Part shown: in pieces, positions 1 to 9,893 of the stretch
How positions within the stretch are numbered: position 1 is the first letter of the stretch
Layout: each line of letters opens with the position of its first letter
Origin: Pseudomonadota bacterium
GTDB taxonomy: Bacteria; Pseudomonadota; Gammaproteobacteria; Legionellales; Legionellaceae
Assembly: GCA_021807845.1 (NCBI GenBank)
Contig: JAKBCM010000006.1
Coordinates: 1 to 19,204, forward strand
Length of the DNA stretch: 19,204 bases
Direction of reading: 5' to 3'
Made by a program: the position numbers and the translations under genes
Notes under the pieces: generated by a model
What the model saw: the letters and a program-made list of their open reading frames with translations, nothing else
Databases searched by the model: none
What the model was told of the DNA's origin: nothing

Positions 1-1217
1 CGATCTATCCTGCTGCACACGGTGTGTTACGTTTGGTGCTAGAGCTTGAAGGGGAAACCATTGTTCGTGCTGATCCGCATATCGGGTTACTGCATCGTGG
101 TACAGAAAAATTAGTTGAAACAAAGCCCTATCTACAAAACATAGGCTATATGGATAGATTAGACTATGTTTCAATGATGTGTAATGAACATGCATATGTC
201 CAAGCGATAGAAAAATTATTGGGGGTAGAACCTCCTATACGAGCCCAATACATTCGAACCATGTTTGATGAAGTCACTCGCATTCTCAATCACTTGTTAT
301 GGTTGGGTGCAACGGCGTTAGATATTGGGGCCATGACGGTCTTTTTATATTGTTTTCGTGAGCGCGAAGATCTTTTTGATTGTTATGAAGCAGTATCTGG
401 AGCTAGGATGCATGCTACTTACTATCGCCCAGGGGGAGTTGCGCGAGATCTGCCCGAAATGATGCCACAATATAAACCCTCAAAATGGCATAATGAGCGC
501 GAAGTCGAAAAAATGAATGTGAATCGGCAAGGGAGTTTGCTGGATTTTCTATGGGCTTTTACAGAACGTTTCCCAAAGTGCGTGGATGAGTATGAAGCCT
601 TACTTACCGATAACCGCATATGGAAACAAAGAACAGTAGATATTGGGGTCGTTTCGCCTGAAATGGCTTTGCAGTGGGGATTCTCAGGACCGATGTTACG
701 TGCCTCAGGAGTGGCTTGGGATTTACGAAAAAAACAGCCTTATGCAGCTTATGATAAAGTTGATTTTAAAATACCTGTCGGCAAAACAGGAGATTGTTAC
801 GATCGATATCTGGTTCGTGTCGAAGAGTTGCGACAATCCAACCTGATTATTAGGCAGTGTATTGAATGGCTACGTAAACATCCAGGGCCAGTTCGTATTG
901 AGGATCATAAAATCACTCCTCCCCGTCGCCTTGAAATGAAACATGATATGGAAGCATTGATCCATCATTTCAAGTTATTTACTGAGGGTTTTTGTTTGCC
1001 TGAAGGCGAAGTATACGGCGCTGTAGAAGCGCCAAAAGGTGAATTTGGAATATATTTGATTTCTGATGGGGCAAATAAACCTTATCGAATGAAGATACGT
1101 GCCCCAGGGTTTGCACATTTATCCAGTTTTGATGAAATGGTCAAAGGACACATGTTAGCAGATGGCGTAGCTATTTTAGCAAGCCAAGATATTGTGTTCG
1201 GAGAAATTGATAGGTAA
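1..1217 (+). CDS. nuoD: NADH-quinone oxidoreductase subunit D (NuoD), 5' partial
   Basis: This is the 49-kDa-type subunit of the complex I peripheral arm, which with NuoB forms the quinone-binding pocket at the cytoplasmic face of the membrane. The reading frame is open to the window edge: PAAHG is encoded at 9-23, directly before the GTG at 24, so that GTG is internal and not the start. About a dozen N-terminal residues are probably missing. Seen: the H-G pair of PAAHG (the histidine at 18-20 matches the quinone-site His38 of Thermus Nqo4), [13 protein letters not shown], and RLDY with the Tyr at 165-167 matching Thermus Tyr87. Also seen are RPGG, ITPP and the C-terminal FGEIDR ending typical of the family. 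It is a stand-alone NuoD at its C-terminus; whether it is fused to NuoC cannot be seen. The two residues before PAAHG are Ile-Tyr, where the family usually has Gln-His; this is at the sequence edge and may be an artefact. Confidence 0.97.
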   Translation, partial: IYPAAHGVLRLVLELEGETIVRADPHIGLLHRGTEKLVETKPYLQNIGYMDRLDYVSMMCNEHAYVQAIEKLLGVEPPIRAQYIRTMFDEVTRILNHLLWLGATALDIGAMTVFLYCFREREDLFDCYEAVSGARMHATYYRPGGVARDLPEMMPQYKPSKWHNEREVEKMNVNRQGSLLDFLWAFTERFPKCVDEYEALLTDNRIWKQRTVDIGVVSPEMALQWGFSGPMLRASGVAWDLRKKQPYAAYDKVDFKIPVGKTGDCYDRYLVRVEELRQSNLIIRQCIEWLRKHPGPVRIEDHKITPPRRLEMKHDMEALIHHFKLFTEGFCLPEGEVYGAVEAPKGEFGIYLISDGANKPYRMKIRAPGFAHLSSFDEMVKGHMLADGVAILASQDIVFGEIDR

Positions 1218-1229
1218 AGGGTTAAAGCC

Positions 1230-1733
1230 ATGTCTGAACATAGAGCGCAATTCATTAAGCCATTTGTTAGTGCTGCTGGCAAAAAACAGATAGATGCTTG
1301 GATTGCTAAATATCCCAAAAATGAAAAGCAATCAGCAGTAATGAGTGCTTTGATGATTGTTCAAGAAGAAAATGGTCATTTAAGCACAGAAATGATGGAT
1401 GCTGTAGCACACTATTTAGAGATGCCGCCCATTGCCGTCTATGAAGTAGCTAGTTTTTATAGTATGTACGAGCATAAGCCGACTGGTCGACATTTGCTCA
1501 ACGTTTGTACCAACATTTCTTGTAAATTACGAAATTCAGCTGCTGTTGTAGAACACTTAGAAAAAAAATTAGGCATCAAGTTAGGCGAAACAACAAAGGA
1601 TGGGTGCTTTACGCTACGATCAGTGGAATGCTTAGGCGCTTGTGTTCATGCTCCCATGATGCAAGTAGATAAAGATTTTCATGAAAATCTTACGGCCGAT
1701 AAGCTCGATGCAATTATAGAACAGTACCGTTGA
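1230..1733 (+). CDS. nuoE: NADH-quinone oxidoreductase subunit E (NuoE), 2Fe-2S N1a
   Basis: This is the 24-kDa-type subunit of the NADH dehydrogenase module, a thioredoxin-like ferredoxin carrying the off-pathway cluster N1a next to the FMN of NuoF. The 167-residue length is normal. The four cluster ligands are visible as C93-x4-C98 (VCTNISC) and C134-x3-C138 ([10 protein letters not shown]). The N-terminal helical part contains the family motif around [10 protein letters not shown] (71-80). The ATG at 1230 lies 12 nt after the nuoD stop, with AAAGG at 1216-1220 as a possible ribosome-binding sequence. The gene sits between nuoD and nuoF as in nearly all proteobacterial nuo operons. Nothing odd is seen. 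Confidence 0.98.
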   Translation: MSEHRAQFIKPFVSAAGKKQIDAWIAKYPKNEKQSAVMSALMIVQEENGHLSTEMMDAVAHYLEMPPIAVYEVASFYSMYEHKPTGRHLLNVCTNISCKLRNSAAVVEHLEKKLGIKLGETTKDGCFTLRSVECLGACVHAPMMQVDKDFHENLTADKLDAIIEQYR

Positions 1734-1747
1734 ACAGAGACATTTTC

Positions 1748-3037
1748 ATGGTTAAATTAAATCAAGTCTGTTACCGAACGCTTCATTTACCGAACTCTTG
1801 GACTTTGGCCGCCTATGAAAGTGTGGGTGGTTATAGTGCCTTGCGACGTATTTTAAAAGAACAGACTTCGCCACAGCATATCATCGATGAATTAAAAACC
1901 TCAGCTTTGCGTGGCCGAGGAGGAGCCGGTTTTCCAACTGGACTGAAGTGGAGTTTCATGAACCGCAATGCCCCAGGACAAAAATATGTGGTATGTAACT
2001 CGGATGAAGGTGAACCTGGTACTTGTAAAGACCGAGATATCTTGCGATTTAATCCACATCAACTCATTGAAGGGATGGCTATTGCGGGTTATGTCATGGG
2101 CGCCACAGTGGGTTATAACTATATCCGCGGTGAATTCTGGGAACCCTATGTTCGCATGGAAGATGCGCTGAAAGAAGCTTATGACGCAGGTCTATTGGGA
2201 AAGAATATCTTAAATTCCAAAGTAGATTTTGACTTACATAACCATCTAGGCGCAGGAGCCTATATCTGTGGGGAAGAAACGGCATTATTAAATTCAATTG
2301 AAGGAAAAAAAGGCCAACCCAGATTCAAGCCTCCCTTTCCTGCGAATTTTGGCTTATATGGAAAACCCACAACCATCAACAACACAGAAACATTTGCTTC
2401 CGTTCCGGTGATTATGGAGAAAGGCGGAGAATGGTTTTTGAAGTTGGGAAAACCAAACAATGGCGGTACAAAGTGCTTTAGTGTGAGTGGCCATGTCAAC
2501 AAACCAGGGAATTTTGAAATTCCTTTGGGTACGCCATTTAAAACATTATTAGAACTTGCAGGAGGTGTTTTAGAGGGCCGCCGTATCAAAGCCGTGATAC
2601 CAGGTGGTACTTCTATGCAGATTTTGCCAGGTGATGTGATGATGAATCTGGATATGGATTATGACAGTATCCAGAAAGCAGGTTCAGGTCTAGGATCAGG
2701 TGCTGTGATTGTGATGGATGAAACCACGTGCATGGTAGATGCTTTGTATCGTATTTCAGAGTTCTATATGGATGAATCATGTGGCCAATGTACACCTTGT
2801 CGCGAAGGGACTGGGTGGATGGTCCGTCTGTTGCATCGGATAAAAGAAGGACATGGTGCTCCAGGTGATGTCGAAAAATTGGTAAATGTTGCCAATAATA
2901 TTGAAGGCCGCACTATTTGTGCCCTGGGTGAGGCAGCAGCTTGGCCGGTGCAAAGTTTTGTCAAACAATTCAAGCACGAATTTGAATATTATATTAAACA
3001 TAAGCGATCTAGTATAAAGAAGGTTACCAATGGCTAA
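1748..3037 (+). CDS. nuoF: NADH-quinone oxidoreductase subunit F (NuoF), NADH/FMN/4Fe-4S N3
   Basis: This is the 51-kDa-type catalytic subunit that oxidises NADH, passes electrons to FMN and then to cluster N3. With the ATG at 1748 the protein has 429 residues. Seen: the glycine-rich nucleotide-binding loop [15 protein letters not shown] (about 54-68), [19 protein letters not shown] (about 169-187) in the FMN/NADH fold, and the N3 ligands C345, C348, C351 (SCGQCTPC) plus C391 (TICALGEAA). The frame is also open from a TTG at 1730 that overlaps the nuoE stop, which would add six residues (MNRDIF). I prefer the ATG because [13 protein letters not shown] is the more family-like N-terminus and AGAGA at 1736-1740 is suitably spaced. 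Translational coupling from the TTG cannot be excluded. The 3' end overlaps nuoG by 8 nt. Confidence 0.97.
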   Translation: MVKLNQVCYRTLHLPNSWTLAAYESVGGYSALRRILKEQTSPQHIIDELKTSALRGRGGAGFPTGLKWSFMNRNAPGQKYVVCNSDEGEPGTCKDRDILRFNPHQLIEGMAIAGYVMGATVGYNYIRGEFWEPYVRMEDALKEAYDAGLLGKNILNSKVDFDLHNHLGAGAYICGEETALLNSIEGKKGQPRFKPPFPANFGLYGKPTTINNTETFASVPVIMEKGGEWFLKLGKPNNGGTKCFSVSGHVNKPGNFEIPLGTPFKTLLELAGGVLEGRRIKAVIPGGTSMQILPGDVMMNLDMDYDSIQKAGSGLGSGAVIVMDETTCMVDALYRISEFYMDESCGQCTPCREGTGWMVRLLHRIKEGHGAPGDVEKLVNVANNIEGRTICALGEAAAWPVQSFVKQFKHEFEYYIKHKRSSIKKVTNG

Positions 3038-5381
3038 CATTGAAATCGATGGAAAGGCAATTGAAGTAGAAAACGGTAAAATGATCATCGAAGTAGCAGA
3101 TGACGCAGGAATATATATTCCACGCTTTTGTTATCATAAAAAATTATCTGTAGCTGCAAATTGTCGTATGTGTCTTGTCGAGTTGGAAGGTGGACGAAAG
3201 ACGGTTCCGGCTTGTGCCACGCCAATCACTGATGGTATGAAAGTATACACCCGGTCTAAACAAGCGCTCCACTCTCAACAAGCTGTGATGGAGTTCTTGT
3301 TGATTAACCATCCACTGGATTGTCCTATCTGTGATCAAGGTGGAGAGTGTGAGTTACAGGATATCTCTATGGGATATGGTCATGACTCATCCATCTATGG
3401 CGAAACGAAGCGTGCTGTAGAAGATGACGATCTCGGTCCTTTGATTTCAACGGAAATGACTCGATGTATTCATTGTACACGTTGTGTACGATTTGGAGAG
3501 GAAGTTGCAGGACTTAGGGAGCTTGGTGCGACAGGCCGTGGTGAGCACATGCAGATTGGCACTTATGTGAAACACAGCATCACTTCAGAAGTGTCTGGAA
3601 ACATCATTGATTTATGTCCTGTGGGTGCATTGACTTCAAAGCCATATCGGTTCACTGCAAGAGCCTGGGAAATGACTCAGCATGAAAGTATCGCCCCGCA
3701 CGATTGTTTGGGATCCAATGTGTATTTACACACCAGGAGAAATACGTTGATGAGAGTTGTTCCGAAAGAACACGATCTGATTAATGAAACCTGGTTGTCA
3801 GACAGAGATCGGTTTAGTTATCTTGGGTTAAATAGTCAAGGCAGAGCAGATCAACCCAAAATAAAACGAAATGGTCAGTGGGAAACAGTCAGCTGGGAAA
3901 AGGCGCTAAAATTTGCAGCTGAAGGCATGAGCCGGGTAATCAAGCAATATGGTCCAGAGCAATGGGCAACGTTTGCTTCTCCTTCTTCTACCTTAGAAGA
4001 ATTGTATTTACTCCAAAAATTGATGCGAGAAATGGGCGTACAAAATCTTGACCATCGCTTGCAACAAGTAGATTTTCGCGACCAGAGTGGTCAACCAAAC
4101 ATGCCTTTAAGCACACTAAAGTATGCTGACATTGAAAAACAAGATGCTATTTTATTGATTGGTTGTAATATTGATAAAGAAGTCCCCCTTGCTGGCATTC
4201 GTGTTCGTAAAGCTTTCCGCAACGGTGCTAAGATTTATGCACTCAATGCTGTTGATTATGAATATCGTTTTGGATTATCAGGTAAGCGTATTGTTTCGCC
4301 AGAAGAATTTACGAGACACTTAGCCGAAGTGGCATTGGTACTTATTGGGGATGTGAGTGAAGCCTCCTTTGAAATACAAAAATTGTTGATAGGACTAGAA
4401 CCAGATGCAACAGCAAAAGCCATGGCCAAAGCACTGTCTCAGCCCAATGCGGCAATCCTCACCGGGATCCTTTGTGAAAATCATCCTGATGCAGCTTTAA
4501 TACGTACCTTGGTTGACTTCATATCTAAGGCAAGTGGCGCTAAAGTCTTACGCTTAACCTTGGGCGCAAATAGTGCTGGCGCATGGCTTGCTGGCATGCT
4601 ACCCCACCGAGGAGCGCTCGGAAAAACAAGTGATAACGTAGGCTTGGATGTGCAGTCTGCGCTAGATGCCAAACTGAAAGGATACTTTTTGTTGGCAGTA
4701 GAGCCTGGATATGATTTTGCTAATCCTTTCCGAACCAGACAATCTATGCTTGCAGCAGAGTTTGTGGTGATGCTATCAGCTTATCAAAATGACTCTATTT
4801 ATGATTATGCCGATGTCATTTTACCCATAGCACCCTATGCTGAAACCTCTGGAACTTATATTAATGTGGACCAAACTTGGCAAACCGTAAAAGGTGCATT
4901 ACTGCCCTTTGGTGAGTCACGCCCTGCATGGAAAATTTTACGAGTTTTAGCAAATTTATTACAGATGAAAGGGTTTGAATATACCTCTTCAGAAGAGGTG
5001 ACAGAAGAAATAAAAGCAGGTCTTGAAATCGGTGCTCAAATCAACTATACCCCTTTCTATCCAGAGTCTTTACCAGTGAGTAGCAAAAATATAGTTCGAT
5101 TGGGTGAATGGCCAATATATAAGTGCGATGCAATTGTTCGGCATGCAAGTGCGTTACAAGACTGTGCGACATCAGAAGCAACGTGTATACGTATCCACCC
5201 TCAGACTGCAAGTCAACTTAAATTAACCGATATGGCTACTGTATCTCAGGGAGATATTGAGATAACATTGCCGCTTAAACATGATGAACGGGTGGCTCCC
5301 GATGTTATTTGGGTAGCAAATGCAATGCCTGAGACAATTGATTTAGGGCATTCTTTTGCTGCAATTAATATTAAGGCGTAG
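3030..5381 (+). CDS. nuoG: NADH-quinone oxidoreductase subunit G (NuoG), 75-kDa type
   Basis: This is the largest subunit of the peripheral arm, carrying the iron-sulphur chain from NuoF towards NuoI. The 783-residue length is similar to mitochondrial-type and Legionella-type NuoG and shorter than the E. coli form. Ligands seen: N1b C34, C45, C48, C62; N5 H94, C98, C101, C107 ([14 protein letters not shown]); N4 C146, C149, C152, C196 (CIHCTRC and LCPVG). The C-x2-C-x3-C set that binds the extra cluster N7 in E. coli and Thermus is absent; only C226 remains in HDCLGSN. Residues from about 220 onward form the molybdopterin-oxidoreductase-like domain, which holds no cofactor in this family. The ATG at 3030 overlaps the nuoF end and is preceded by AAAGAAGG. 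Confidence 0.98.
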   Translation: MANIEIDGKAIEVENGKMIIEVADDAGIYIPRFCYHKKLSVAANCRMCLVELEGGRKTVPACATPITDGMKVYTRSKQALHSQQAVMEFLLINHPLDCPICDQGGECELQDISMGYGHDSSIYGETKRAVEDDDLGPLISTEMTRCIHCTRCVRFGEEVAGLRELGATGRGEHMQIGTYVKHSITSEVSGNIIDLCPVGALTSKPYRFTARAWEMTQHESIAPHDCLGSNVYLHTRRNTLMRVVPKEHDLINETWLSDRDRFSYLGLNSQGRADQPKIKRNGQWETVSWEKALKFAAEGMSRVIKQYGPEQWATFASPSSTLEELYLLQKLMREMGVQNLDHRLQQVDFRDQSGQPNMPLSTLKYADIEKQDAILLIGCNIDKEVPLAGIRVRKAFRNGAKIYALNAVDYEYRFGLSGKRIVSPEEFTRHLAEVALVLIGDVSEASFEIQKLLIGLEPDATAKAMAKALSQPNAAILTGILCENHPDAALIRTLVDFISKASGAKVLRLTLGANSAGAWLAGMLPHRGALGKTSDNVGLDVQSALDAKLKGYFLLAVEPGYDFANPFRTRQSMLAAEFVVMLSAYQNDSIYDYADVILPIAPYAETSGTYINVDQTWQTVKGALLPFGESRPAWKILRVLANLLQMKGFEYTSSEEVTEEIKAGLEIGAQINYTPFYPESLPVSSKNIVRLGEWPIYKCDAIVRHASALQDCATSEATCIRIHPQTASQLKLTDMATVSQGDIEITLPLKHDERVAPDVIWVANAMPETIDLGHSFAAINIKA

Positions 5382-5396
5382 ATAGGTAAGCACAAT

Positions 5397-6419
5397 ATGC
5401 TACAAGATATTGGTATTTTACTGTGGATTATCCTTAAATTTCTGGCTATTGTAGTGCCACTTCTTGTGTGCGTGGCCTATTTAACCTACGCTGAACGAAA
5501 AGTGATTGGATATATTCAAGTACGAATTGGCCCCAATAGAGTGGGTTATAGAGGGTTATTGCAACCTTTTGCCGATCTCATCAAGTTGATTTGTAAAGAA
5601 ATCATTGTTCCTACCCGATCGAACAAATACCTATTCGTCATTGCCCCTTTGTTTTCATTGGTTCCAGCACTTGCTGGATGGGCTGTAATCCCGTTCAATG
5701 AAGGGATAGTTTTGGCGAACATCAATGCTGGTACTTTATATCTGTTTGCAATGAGTTCTCTAGGCGTATATGGGGTGTTGATAGCAGGTTGGGCATCGAA
5801 TTCGAGATATGCGATGCTGGGCGCACTTAGAAGTGCCGCGCAAACCATCTCTTATGAAATTCCAATGGGATTTGCTTTTGTTGGCGTGCTGCTTGCAGCG
5901 AATAGCTTAAATTTGACCGATATTGTCAATTCGCAGAGCGGGGGGGTTTGGCATTGGTGGTTTCTTCCACTTTTACCTCTGTTTATGTCATTTTGGATAG
6001 CTGGTATCGCTGAAACCAATCGCGCCCCATTTGATTTGGCAGAGGGTGAATCTGAGATCGTGGCTGGATTTCACGTGGAGTATTCAGCCATTGGTTTCGC
6101 TCTGTTTTTCCTTGCTGAATATGCCAGTATGATTTTGATCTCAACTGTTATGGCATTGGTATTTTTAGGTGGTTGGCTATCTCCTTTTGAGGGGATCCCT
6201 TACTTAAGTGAAGTGTTTTACTTTGTGCCAGGATTTATTTGGTTATTGGTAAAAATAGTATTCTTTTTATTTGTGTATTTATGGATCAGAGCAACTTTCC
6301 CACGCTATCGTTATGATCAGTTGATGAGATTGGGTTGGAAGGTTTTGATCCCGGTGACGATTGTTTGGGTGATTGTTACAGCCCTGATGGTCAATTTGCA
6401 CGTGAAACCATGGTTCTAA
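5397..6419 (+). CDS. nuoH: NADH-quinone oxidoreductase subunit H (NuoH), membrane
   Basis: This is the ND1-type membrane subunit at the junction of the peripheral and membrane arms; it forms the quinone tunnel entrance with NuoB and NuoD. The 340-residue protein is normal in length, with about eight hydrophobic segments. Family motifs are clear: [20 protein letters not shown] (31-50), [13 protein letters not shown] (146-158) and the strongly conserved loop [20 protein letters not shown] (206-225), followed by HVEYS. The acidic residues of this loop form the polar E-channel between quinone site and proton pumps. The ATG at 5397 follows the nuoG stop by 15 nt, with AGGTAA near 5384 as the likely ribosome-binding sequence. 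Confidence 0.98.
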   Translation: MLQDIGILLWIILKFLAIVVPLLVCVAYLTYAERKVIGYIQVRIGPNRVGYRGLLQPFADLIKLICKEIIVPTRSNKYLFVIAPLFSLVPALAGWAVIPFNEGIVLANINAGTLYLFAMSSLGVYGVLIAGWASNSRYAMLGALRSAAQTISYEIPMGFAFVGVLLAANSLNLTDIVNSQSGGVWHWWFLPLLPLFMSFWIAGIAETNRAPFDLAEGESEIVAGFHVEYSAIGFALFFLAEYASMILISTVMALVFLGGWLSPFEGIPYLSEVFYFVPGFIWLLVKIVFFLFVYLWIRATFPRYRYDQLMRLGWKVLIPVTIVWVIVTALMVNLHVKPWF

Positions 6420-6424
6420 TCAGA

Positions 6425-6925
6425 ATGAAGAAAGCATACACATACATCAAACATTATTTCAAAAGCTTTATATTGTTGGAGCTTTTGCTTGGTTTAAAAG
6501 TGACGGCTAAATATTTTTACAAGAAAAAAATAACCATTCAATTTCCTGAAGAAGACACACCTATCTCTCCTCGCTTTCGTGGCATGTTGGCATTACGTCG
6601 GTATCCAAATGGCGAAGAAAGATGTATTGCCTGTAAGTTATGTGAAGCGGTATGTCCGGCTCTTGCAATCACCATTGAATCAGAACCAAGAGAAGATGGT
6701 CAACGGCGAACAACAAGATATGATATTGATATGTTCAAATGTATCAATTGTGGATTGTGTGAAGAGTCTTGCCCTGTTGATTCAATCGTGGTGACACCCA
6801 TTCATCATTATCATATCAGTGAGCGTGGTCAAAACATTATGACAAAAGACAAACTTCTAGCTGTGGGCGATTTGATGGAAAATCGATTGGCGGCAGATAG
6901 AGCGCTTGATGAAAAATATCGTTAA
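6425..6925 (+). CDS. nuoI: NADH-quinone oxidoreductase subunit I (NuoI), 2x[4Fe-4S]
   Basis: This is the TYKY-type 8Fe ferredoxin subunit carrying clusters N6a and N6b that lead electrons to N2 in NuoB. With the ATG at 6425 it has 166 residues. The two cluster motifs are C67-x2-C70-x2-C73-x3-C77 ([12 protein letters not shown]) and C106-x2-C109-x2-C112-x3-C116 ([12 protein letters not shown]). The N-terminal stretch (about 1-35) is an amphipathic anchor to NuoH. The frame is open further upstream, inside nuoH, with another ATG at 6410 giving MVLIR in front. I chose 6425 because [12 protein letters not shown] matches the usual family N-terminus and starts 5 nt after the nuoH stop, though no strong Shine-Dalgarno decides it. 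Confidence 0.97.
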   Translation: MKKAYTYIKHYFKSFILLELLLGLKVTAKYFYKKKITIQFPEEDTPISPRFRGMLALRRYPNGEERCIACKLCEAVCPALAITIESEPREDGQRRTTRYDIDMFKCINCGLCEESCPVDSIVVTPIHHYHISERGQNIMTKDKLLAVGDLMENRLAADRALDEKYR

Positions 6926-6936
6926 TGGGGTAAAAA

Positions 6937-7587
6937 ATGCATGAGTTATTACCGAAAGTCATATTTGACGTATTTGCTGGGATCACCCTGTTATCAGCTT
7001 TGATGGTGATCACCTTAAATAATCCAGTTCGGTGCATCCTATTTTTAGTATTGGCCTTTTTCGCCAGTTCTATTTTATGGATCATGGTTCATGCTGAGTT
7101 CTTAGCGATGATCTTGGTTCTGGTTTATGTTGGTGCAGTAATGACCTTATTTTTGTTTGTGGTGATGATGCTCAACATTGATATAGAGTCGATGAAAAAA
7201 AATGTCTATCGCTATATACCTATAGGTGTATTTATCGTGGCCTTACTCGTCAGCTTACTGTTACTAGCCATACCAAAAAATCAATTCAACACCGATGTAA
7301 AGGCATCTATCGCTGTACGTGAAACAGTTGCCGGTGATTATATGCCACTTGATGTTGTCACCGATTCAAAACATCTTCCCAATACCGAAGCGCTTGGAAT
7401 GGTTTTATACACGGATTATGTGTTTGCTTTTGAGCTTGCAGCGGTGATTTTGTTAGTGGCCATCGTGTCGGCAATTACCTTGGTGCATCGTAATCCGATT
7501 CGTTCAAAACGACAAAACATTACTAAGCAAATCATGGTTCGTCGGGATGATAGGGTTAAGCTGATAAACATGAAATCAGAGAAATAA
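6937..7587 (+). CDS. nuoJ: NADH-quinone oxidoreductase subunit J (NuoJ), membrane
   Basis: This is the ND6-type membrane subunit. Its third helix contains a pi-bulge thought to switch during coupling of quinone reduction to pumping. The 216-residue protein has about five membrane segments. The diagnostic segment [20 protein letters not shown] (53-72), including the conserved tyrosine (Y64), is present. The loop before the last helix (about 112-160) is polar, and the C-terminal tail (about 185-216) is strongly basic (RSKRQ, RRDDR), making the protein longer than the E. coli one. The ATG at 6937 follows the nuoI stop by 11 nt with GGGG upstream. Confidence 0.97.
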   Translation: MHELLPKVIFDVFAGITLLSALMVITLNNPVRCILFLVLAFFASSILWIMVHAEFLAMILVLVYVGAVMTLFLFVVMMLNIDIESMKKNVYRYIPIGVFIVALLVSLLLLAIPKNQFNTDVKASIAVRETVAGDYMPLDVVTDSKHLPNTEALGMVLYTDYVFAFELAAVILLVAIVSAITLVHRNPIRSKRQNITKQIMVRRDDRVKLINMKSEK

Positions 7588-7603
7588 TTTTGGGGGATTC
7601 TAT

Positions 7604-7909
7604 ATGATTCCAATGAGCGACTATTTGTTGTTGAGTGTGAGCTTATTTAGCTTGAGTTTGGTAGGGATTATCATTAACCGAAAGAATATCATTCTCGTAT
7701 TGGTTTGTATTGAGTTGATGCTGCTGGCAGTCAACACCAATTTTGTAGCTTTTTCACATTATTATGATGCTATGGCAGGTCAAGTCTTCGTCTTCTTTAT
7801 TTTGACTGTGGCCGCAGCAGAAGCTGCTATCGGGCTTGCCATTGTGATGTTGCTATACCGAAATATGGGCAATATTGATATCAACAAAATGAATCATTTA
7901 AAAGGGTGA
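7604..7909 (+). CDS. nuoK: NADH-quinone oxidoreductase subunit K (NuoK), membrane
   Basis: This is the ND4L-type subunit, a three-helix protein that supplies two buried glutamates of the E-channel. The 101-residue length is typical. E37 ([11 protein letters not shown]) and E73 ([10 protein letters not shown]) match the essential Glu36 and Glu72 of E. coli. The ATG at 7604 is preceded by GGGGGA around 7591-7596; a second ATG lies at 7613, but MIP is the usual family N-terminus, so the first is preferred. The stop is 4 nt before the nuoL start. Confidence 0.98.
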   Translation: MIPMSDYLLLSVSLFSLSLVGIIINRKNIILVLVCIELMLLAVNTNFVAFSHYYDAMAGQVFVFFILTVAAAEAAIGLAIVMLLYRNMGNIDINKMNHLKG

Positions 7910-7913
7910 CAAC

Positions 7914-9884
7914 GTGAGTATTTTACAGTGTTGTTTGATCATAGTGCTGGCACCTTTGGTGGGCGCGACTATTGCTGGATTTTTTCGACATCAAATTGGT
8001 CGGGTAGGTGCGCATAGTGTCACGATTGGTACGGTTGGTCTTTCATTATTACTATCGCTTTATGTGGCTTATCAGATTTTATCAGGCGCTGTAGCTCCCC
8101 TAAATCACTCACTCTATTCATGGGCTAATGGGGGAGAATGGTTCCCTTATTCGTTCAATATTGGCTTTTTGATTGATCCTCTGACCGTGGTCATGATGGT
8201 TATTGTCACATTTGTTTCATTTTTGGTCCATGTTTACACAATTGGTTATATGGCTGATGATGATGGATACCAACGTTTTTTTAGTTATATATCCTTATTC
8301 ACTTTTATGATGCTGATGCTGGTCACAGCAAATAACTTTCTTCAATTGTTTTTTGGTTGGGAAGGAGTTGGCTTGGTATCTTATCTGCTCATTGGTTTCT
8401 GGTACCAAAAAGAGTCTGCAATTGAGGGGAGCTTAAAAGCATTTATTGTCAATCGCGTGGGAGATTTTGGGTTCATACTAGGGATAGCGTTGGTATTGGC
8501 TTACACTGGAAGTCTAGAATACGACACCGTTTTCCAGAGCGCAAATTCGCTGGCTAGTGAAACGATTACGCTGTTTGAGGGTCATCCTTGGTCAGTCATC
8601 ACGGTGAGCTGTATGCTGCTGTTTGTTGGGGCCATGGGTAAATCCGCACAAGTCCCATTGCATGTATGGCTACCTGAATCAATGGAAGGTCCAACCCCTA
8701 TTTCAGCATTGATCCATGCAGCAACAATGGTGACCGCTGGGGTTTTCATGGTTGCTCGAATTTCACCATTGATCGAGTTATCTAAAGTCACCTTGAATTT
8801 TATATTAATCATCGGTGCAACTGGCGCTTTGTTTACAGGTATTTTGGCCATCGTGATGAATGATATCAAGCGTGTGATTGCTTATTCTACTTTATCGCAA
8901 CTGGGCTATATGATGGCAGCTATGGGGGCTTCTGCTTTTAGTGCTGGTATATTTCATCTGCTGACCCATGCCTGCTTTAAAGCGCTGCTGTTTTTGGCTG
9001 CAGGCTCAGTCATTATGGGCATGCATCATGAGCAAGATATGAGAAAAATGGGTGGCTTGTGGCGTAAAATGCCAATTACATATGTCACTTTCTTGATCGG
9101 TGGGTTAGCGCTTTGTGCCATTCCTCCTTTTTCAGGATTTTATTCAAAAGATACCATTATTGAAGCAGTGGGTTTAACCCAGCTCCCAGGTAGTGCTTAT
9201 GCCTATTTTTGCGTGGTCGTTGGAGCGATGGTTACCGCACTTTATACGTTCCGTGCTTTGTTTATGACTTTTCATGGCCAACCTCGGATGGATAAGCATA
9301 CGCTGTCACATGTTCATGAATCTCCATGGGTTGTATGGTTGCCGTTGGTGATGCTGGCTATTCCTTCTGTTGTCATAGGGTACATTTTATATATGCCAAT
9401 GTTGTTTGACAAAGCACCCTTACTGGGTTCTTCAATCTTTGTCCTTCCTGAATATAATGTTCTTGCTGAAATGGCAAAAGAAGTGGTATCGCCTTTGAGT
9501 TCGATGATTGAAGCTCCTCGTTCGCTGGTGTTCTGGCTCACCATTTCTGGGGTCTTTTTGAGCTATTTATGTTACATTTTGATTCCATCCATACCTGCTG
9601 TTTTGGCAAGCCGGCTGTCTTTGCTCTATCGAGTTCTGATGAATAAGTATGGGTTCGACTCGTTCAATGATATTGTGTTTGTCCGCGGGGCTAAAGCTAT
9701 AGGTCGTGGTCTTTACCATCTGGGTGATCAATTACTGATTGATGGCTTTTTTGTCAATGGCACGGGTTATACCGTGAAGTGGTTTGCAGTGATTGGTCGA
9801 CGTTTTCAGAATGGTTATTTGTATCATTATATAGCTGTGATGGTTTTTGGATTATTGGCCTTTCTTTGCTGGTTGTTAATATAG
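7914..9884 (+). CDS. nuoL: NADH-quinone oxidoreductase subunit L (NuoL), proton pump
   Basis: This is the ND5-type, Mrp-antiporter-like subunit at the distal end of the membrane arm. Its 656-residue length is slightly above the E. coli one. Key pumping residues are visible: E150 in FFGWEGVGLVSYLL (TM5), K243 in GKSAQVPLHVWLP (TM7) and K412-D413 in SGFYSKDTI (TM12). The antiporter signature around EGPTPISALIHAATM (258-272) is intact. The C-terminal part (about 520-656) should form the long lateral helix and last transmembrane segment. Translation starts at a GTG (7914), with AAGGG at the end of nuoK as Shine-Dalgarno. No upstream ATG in frame would be better. Confidence 0.98.
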   Translation: MSILQCCLIIVLAPLVGATIAGFFRHQIGRVGAHSVTIGTVGLSLLLSLYVAYQILSGAVAPLNHSLYSWANGGEWFPYSFNIGFLIDPLTVVMMVIVTFVSFLVHVYTIGYMADDDGYQRFFSYISLFTFMMLMLVTANNFLQLFFGWEGVGLVSYLLIGFWYQKESAIEGSLKAFIVNRVGDFGFILGIALVLAYTGSLEYDTVFQSANSLASETITLFEGHPWSVITVSCMLLFVGAMGKSAQVPLHVWLPESMEGPTPISALIHAATMVTAGVFMVARISPLIELSKVTLNFILIIGATGALFTGILAIVMNDIKRVIAYSTLSQLGYMMAAMGASAFSAGIFHLLTHACFKALLFLAAGSVIMGMHHEQDMRKMGGLWRKMPITYVTFLIGGLALCAIPPFSGFYSKDTIIEAVGLTQLPGSAYAYFCVVVGAMVTALYTFRALFMTFHGQPRMDKHTLSHVHESPWVVWLPLVMLAIPSVVIGYILYMPMLFDKAPLLGSSIFVLPEYNVLAEMAKEVVSPLSSMIEAPRSLVFWLTISGVFLSYLCYILIPSIPAVLASRLSLLYRVLMNKYGFDSFNDIVFVRGAKAIGRGLYHLGDQLLIDGFFVNGTGYTVKWFAVIGRRFQNGYLYHYIAVMVFGLLAFLCWLLI

Positions 9885-9893
9885 GGTGATGGT

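Noticed and set aside
1082..3088. Several minus-strand open frames of 60-109 codons opposite nuoD, nuoE, nuoF and nuoG
   Set aside because: They lie wholly or almost wholly opposite strongly conserved nuo genes, lack family-like sequence and have no ribosome-binding context; they are antisense shadows.
6335..6424. 30-residue N-terminal extension of NuoI read from inside nuoH
   Set aside because: It is the shifted reading of the nuoH 3' end and is absent from the family; the ATG at 6425 gives the standard length.
8582..8869. 95-codon minus-strand frame opposite nuoL
   Set aside because: It is opposite the most conserved part of nuoL and its composition mirrors the antisense of hydrophobic codons.
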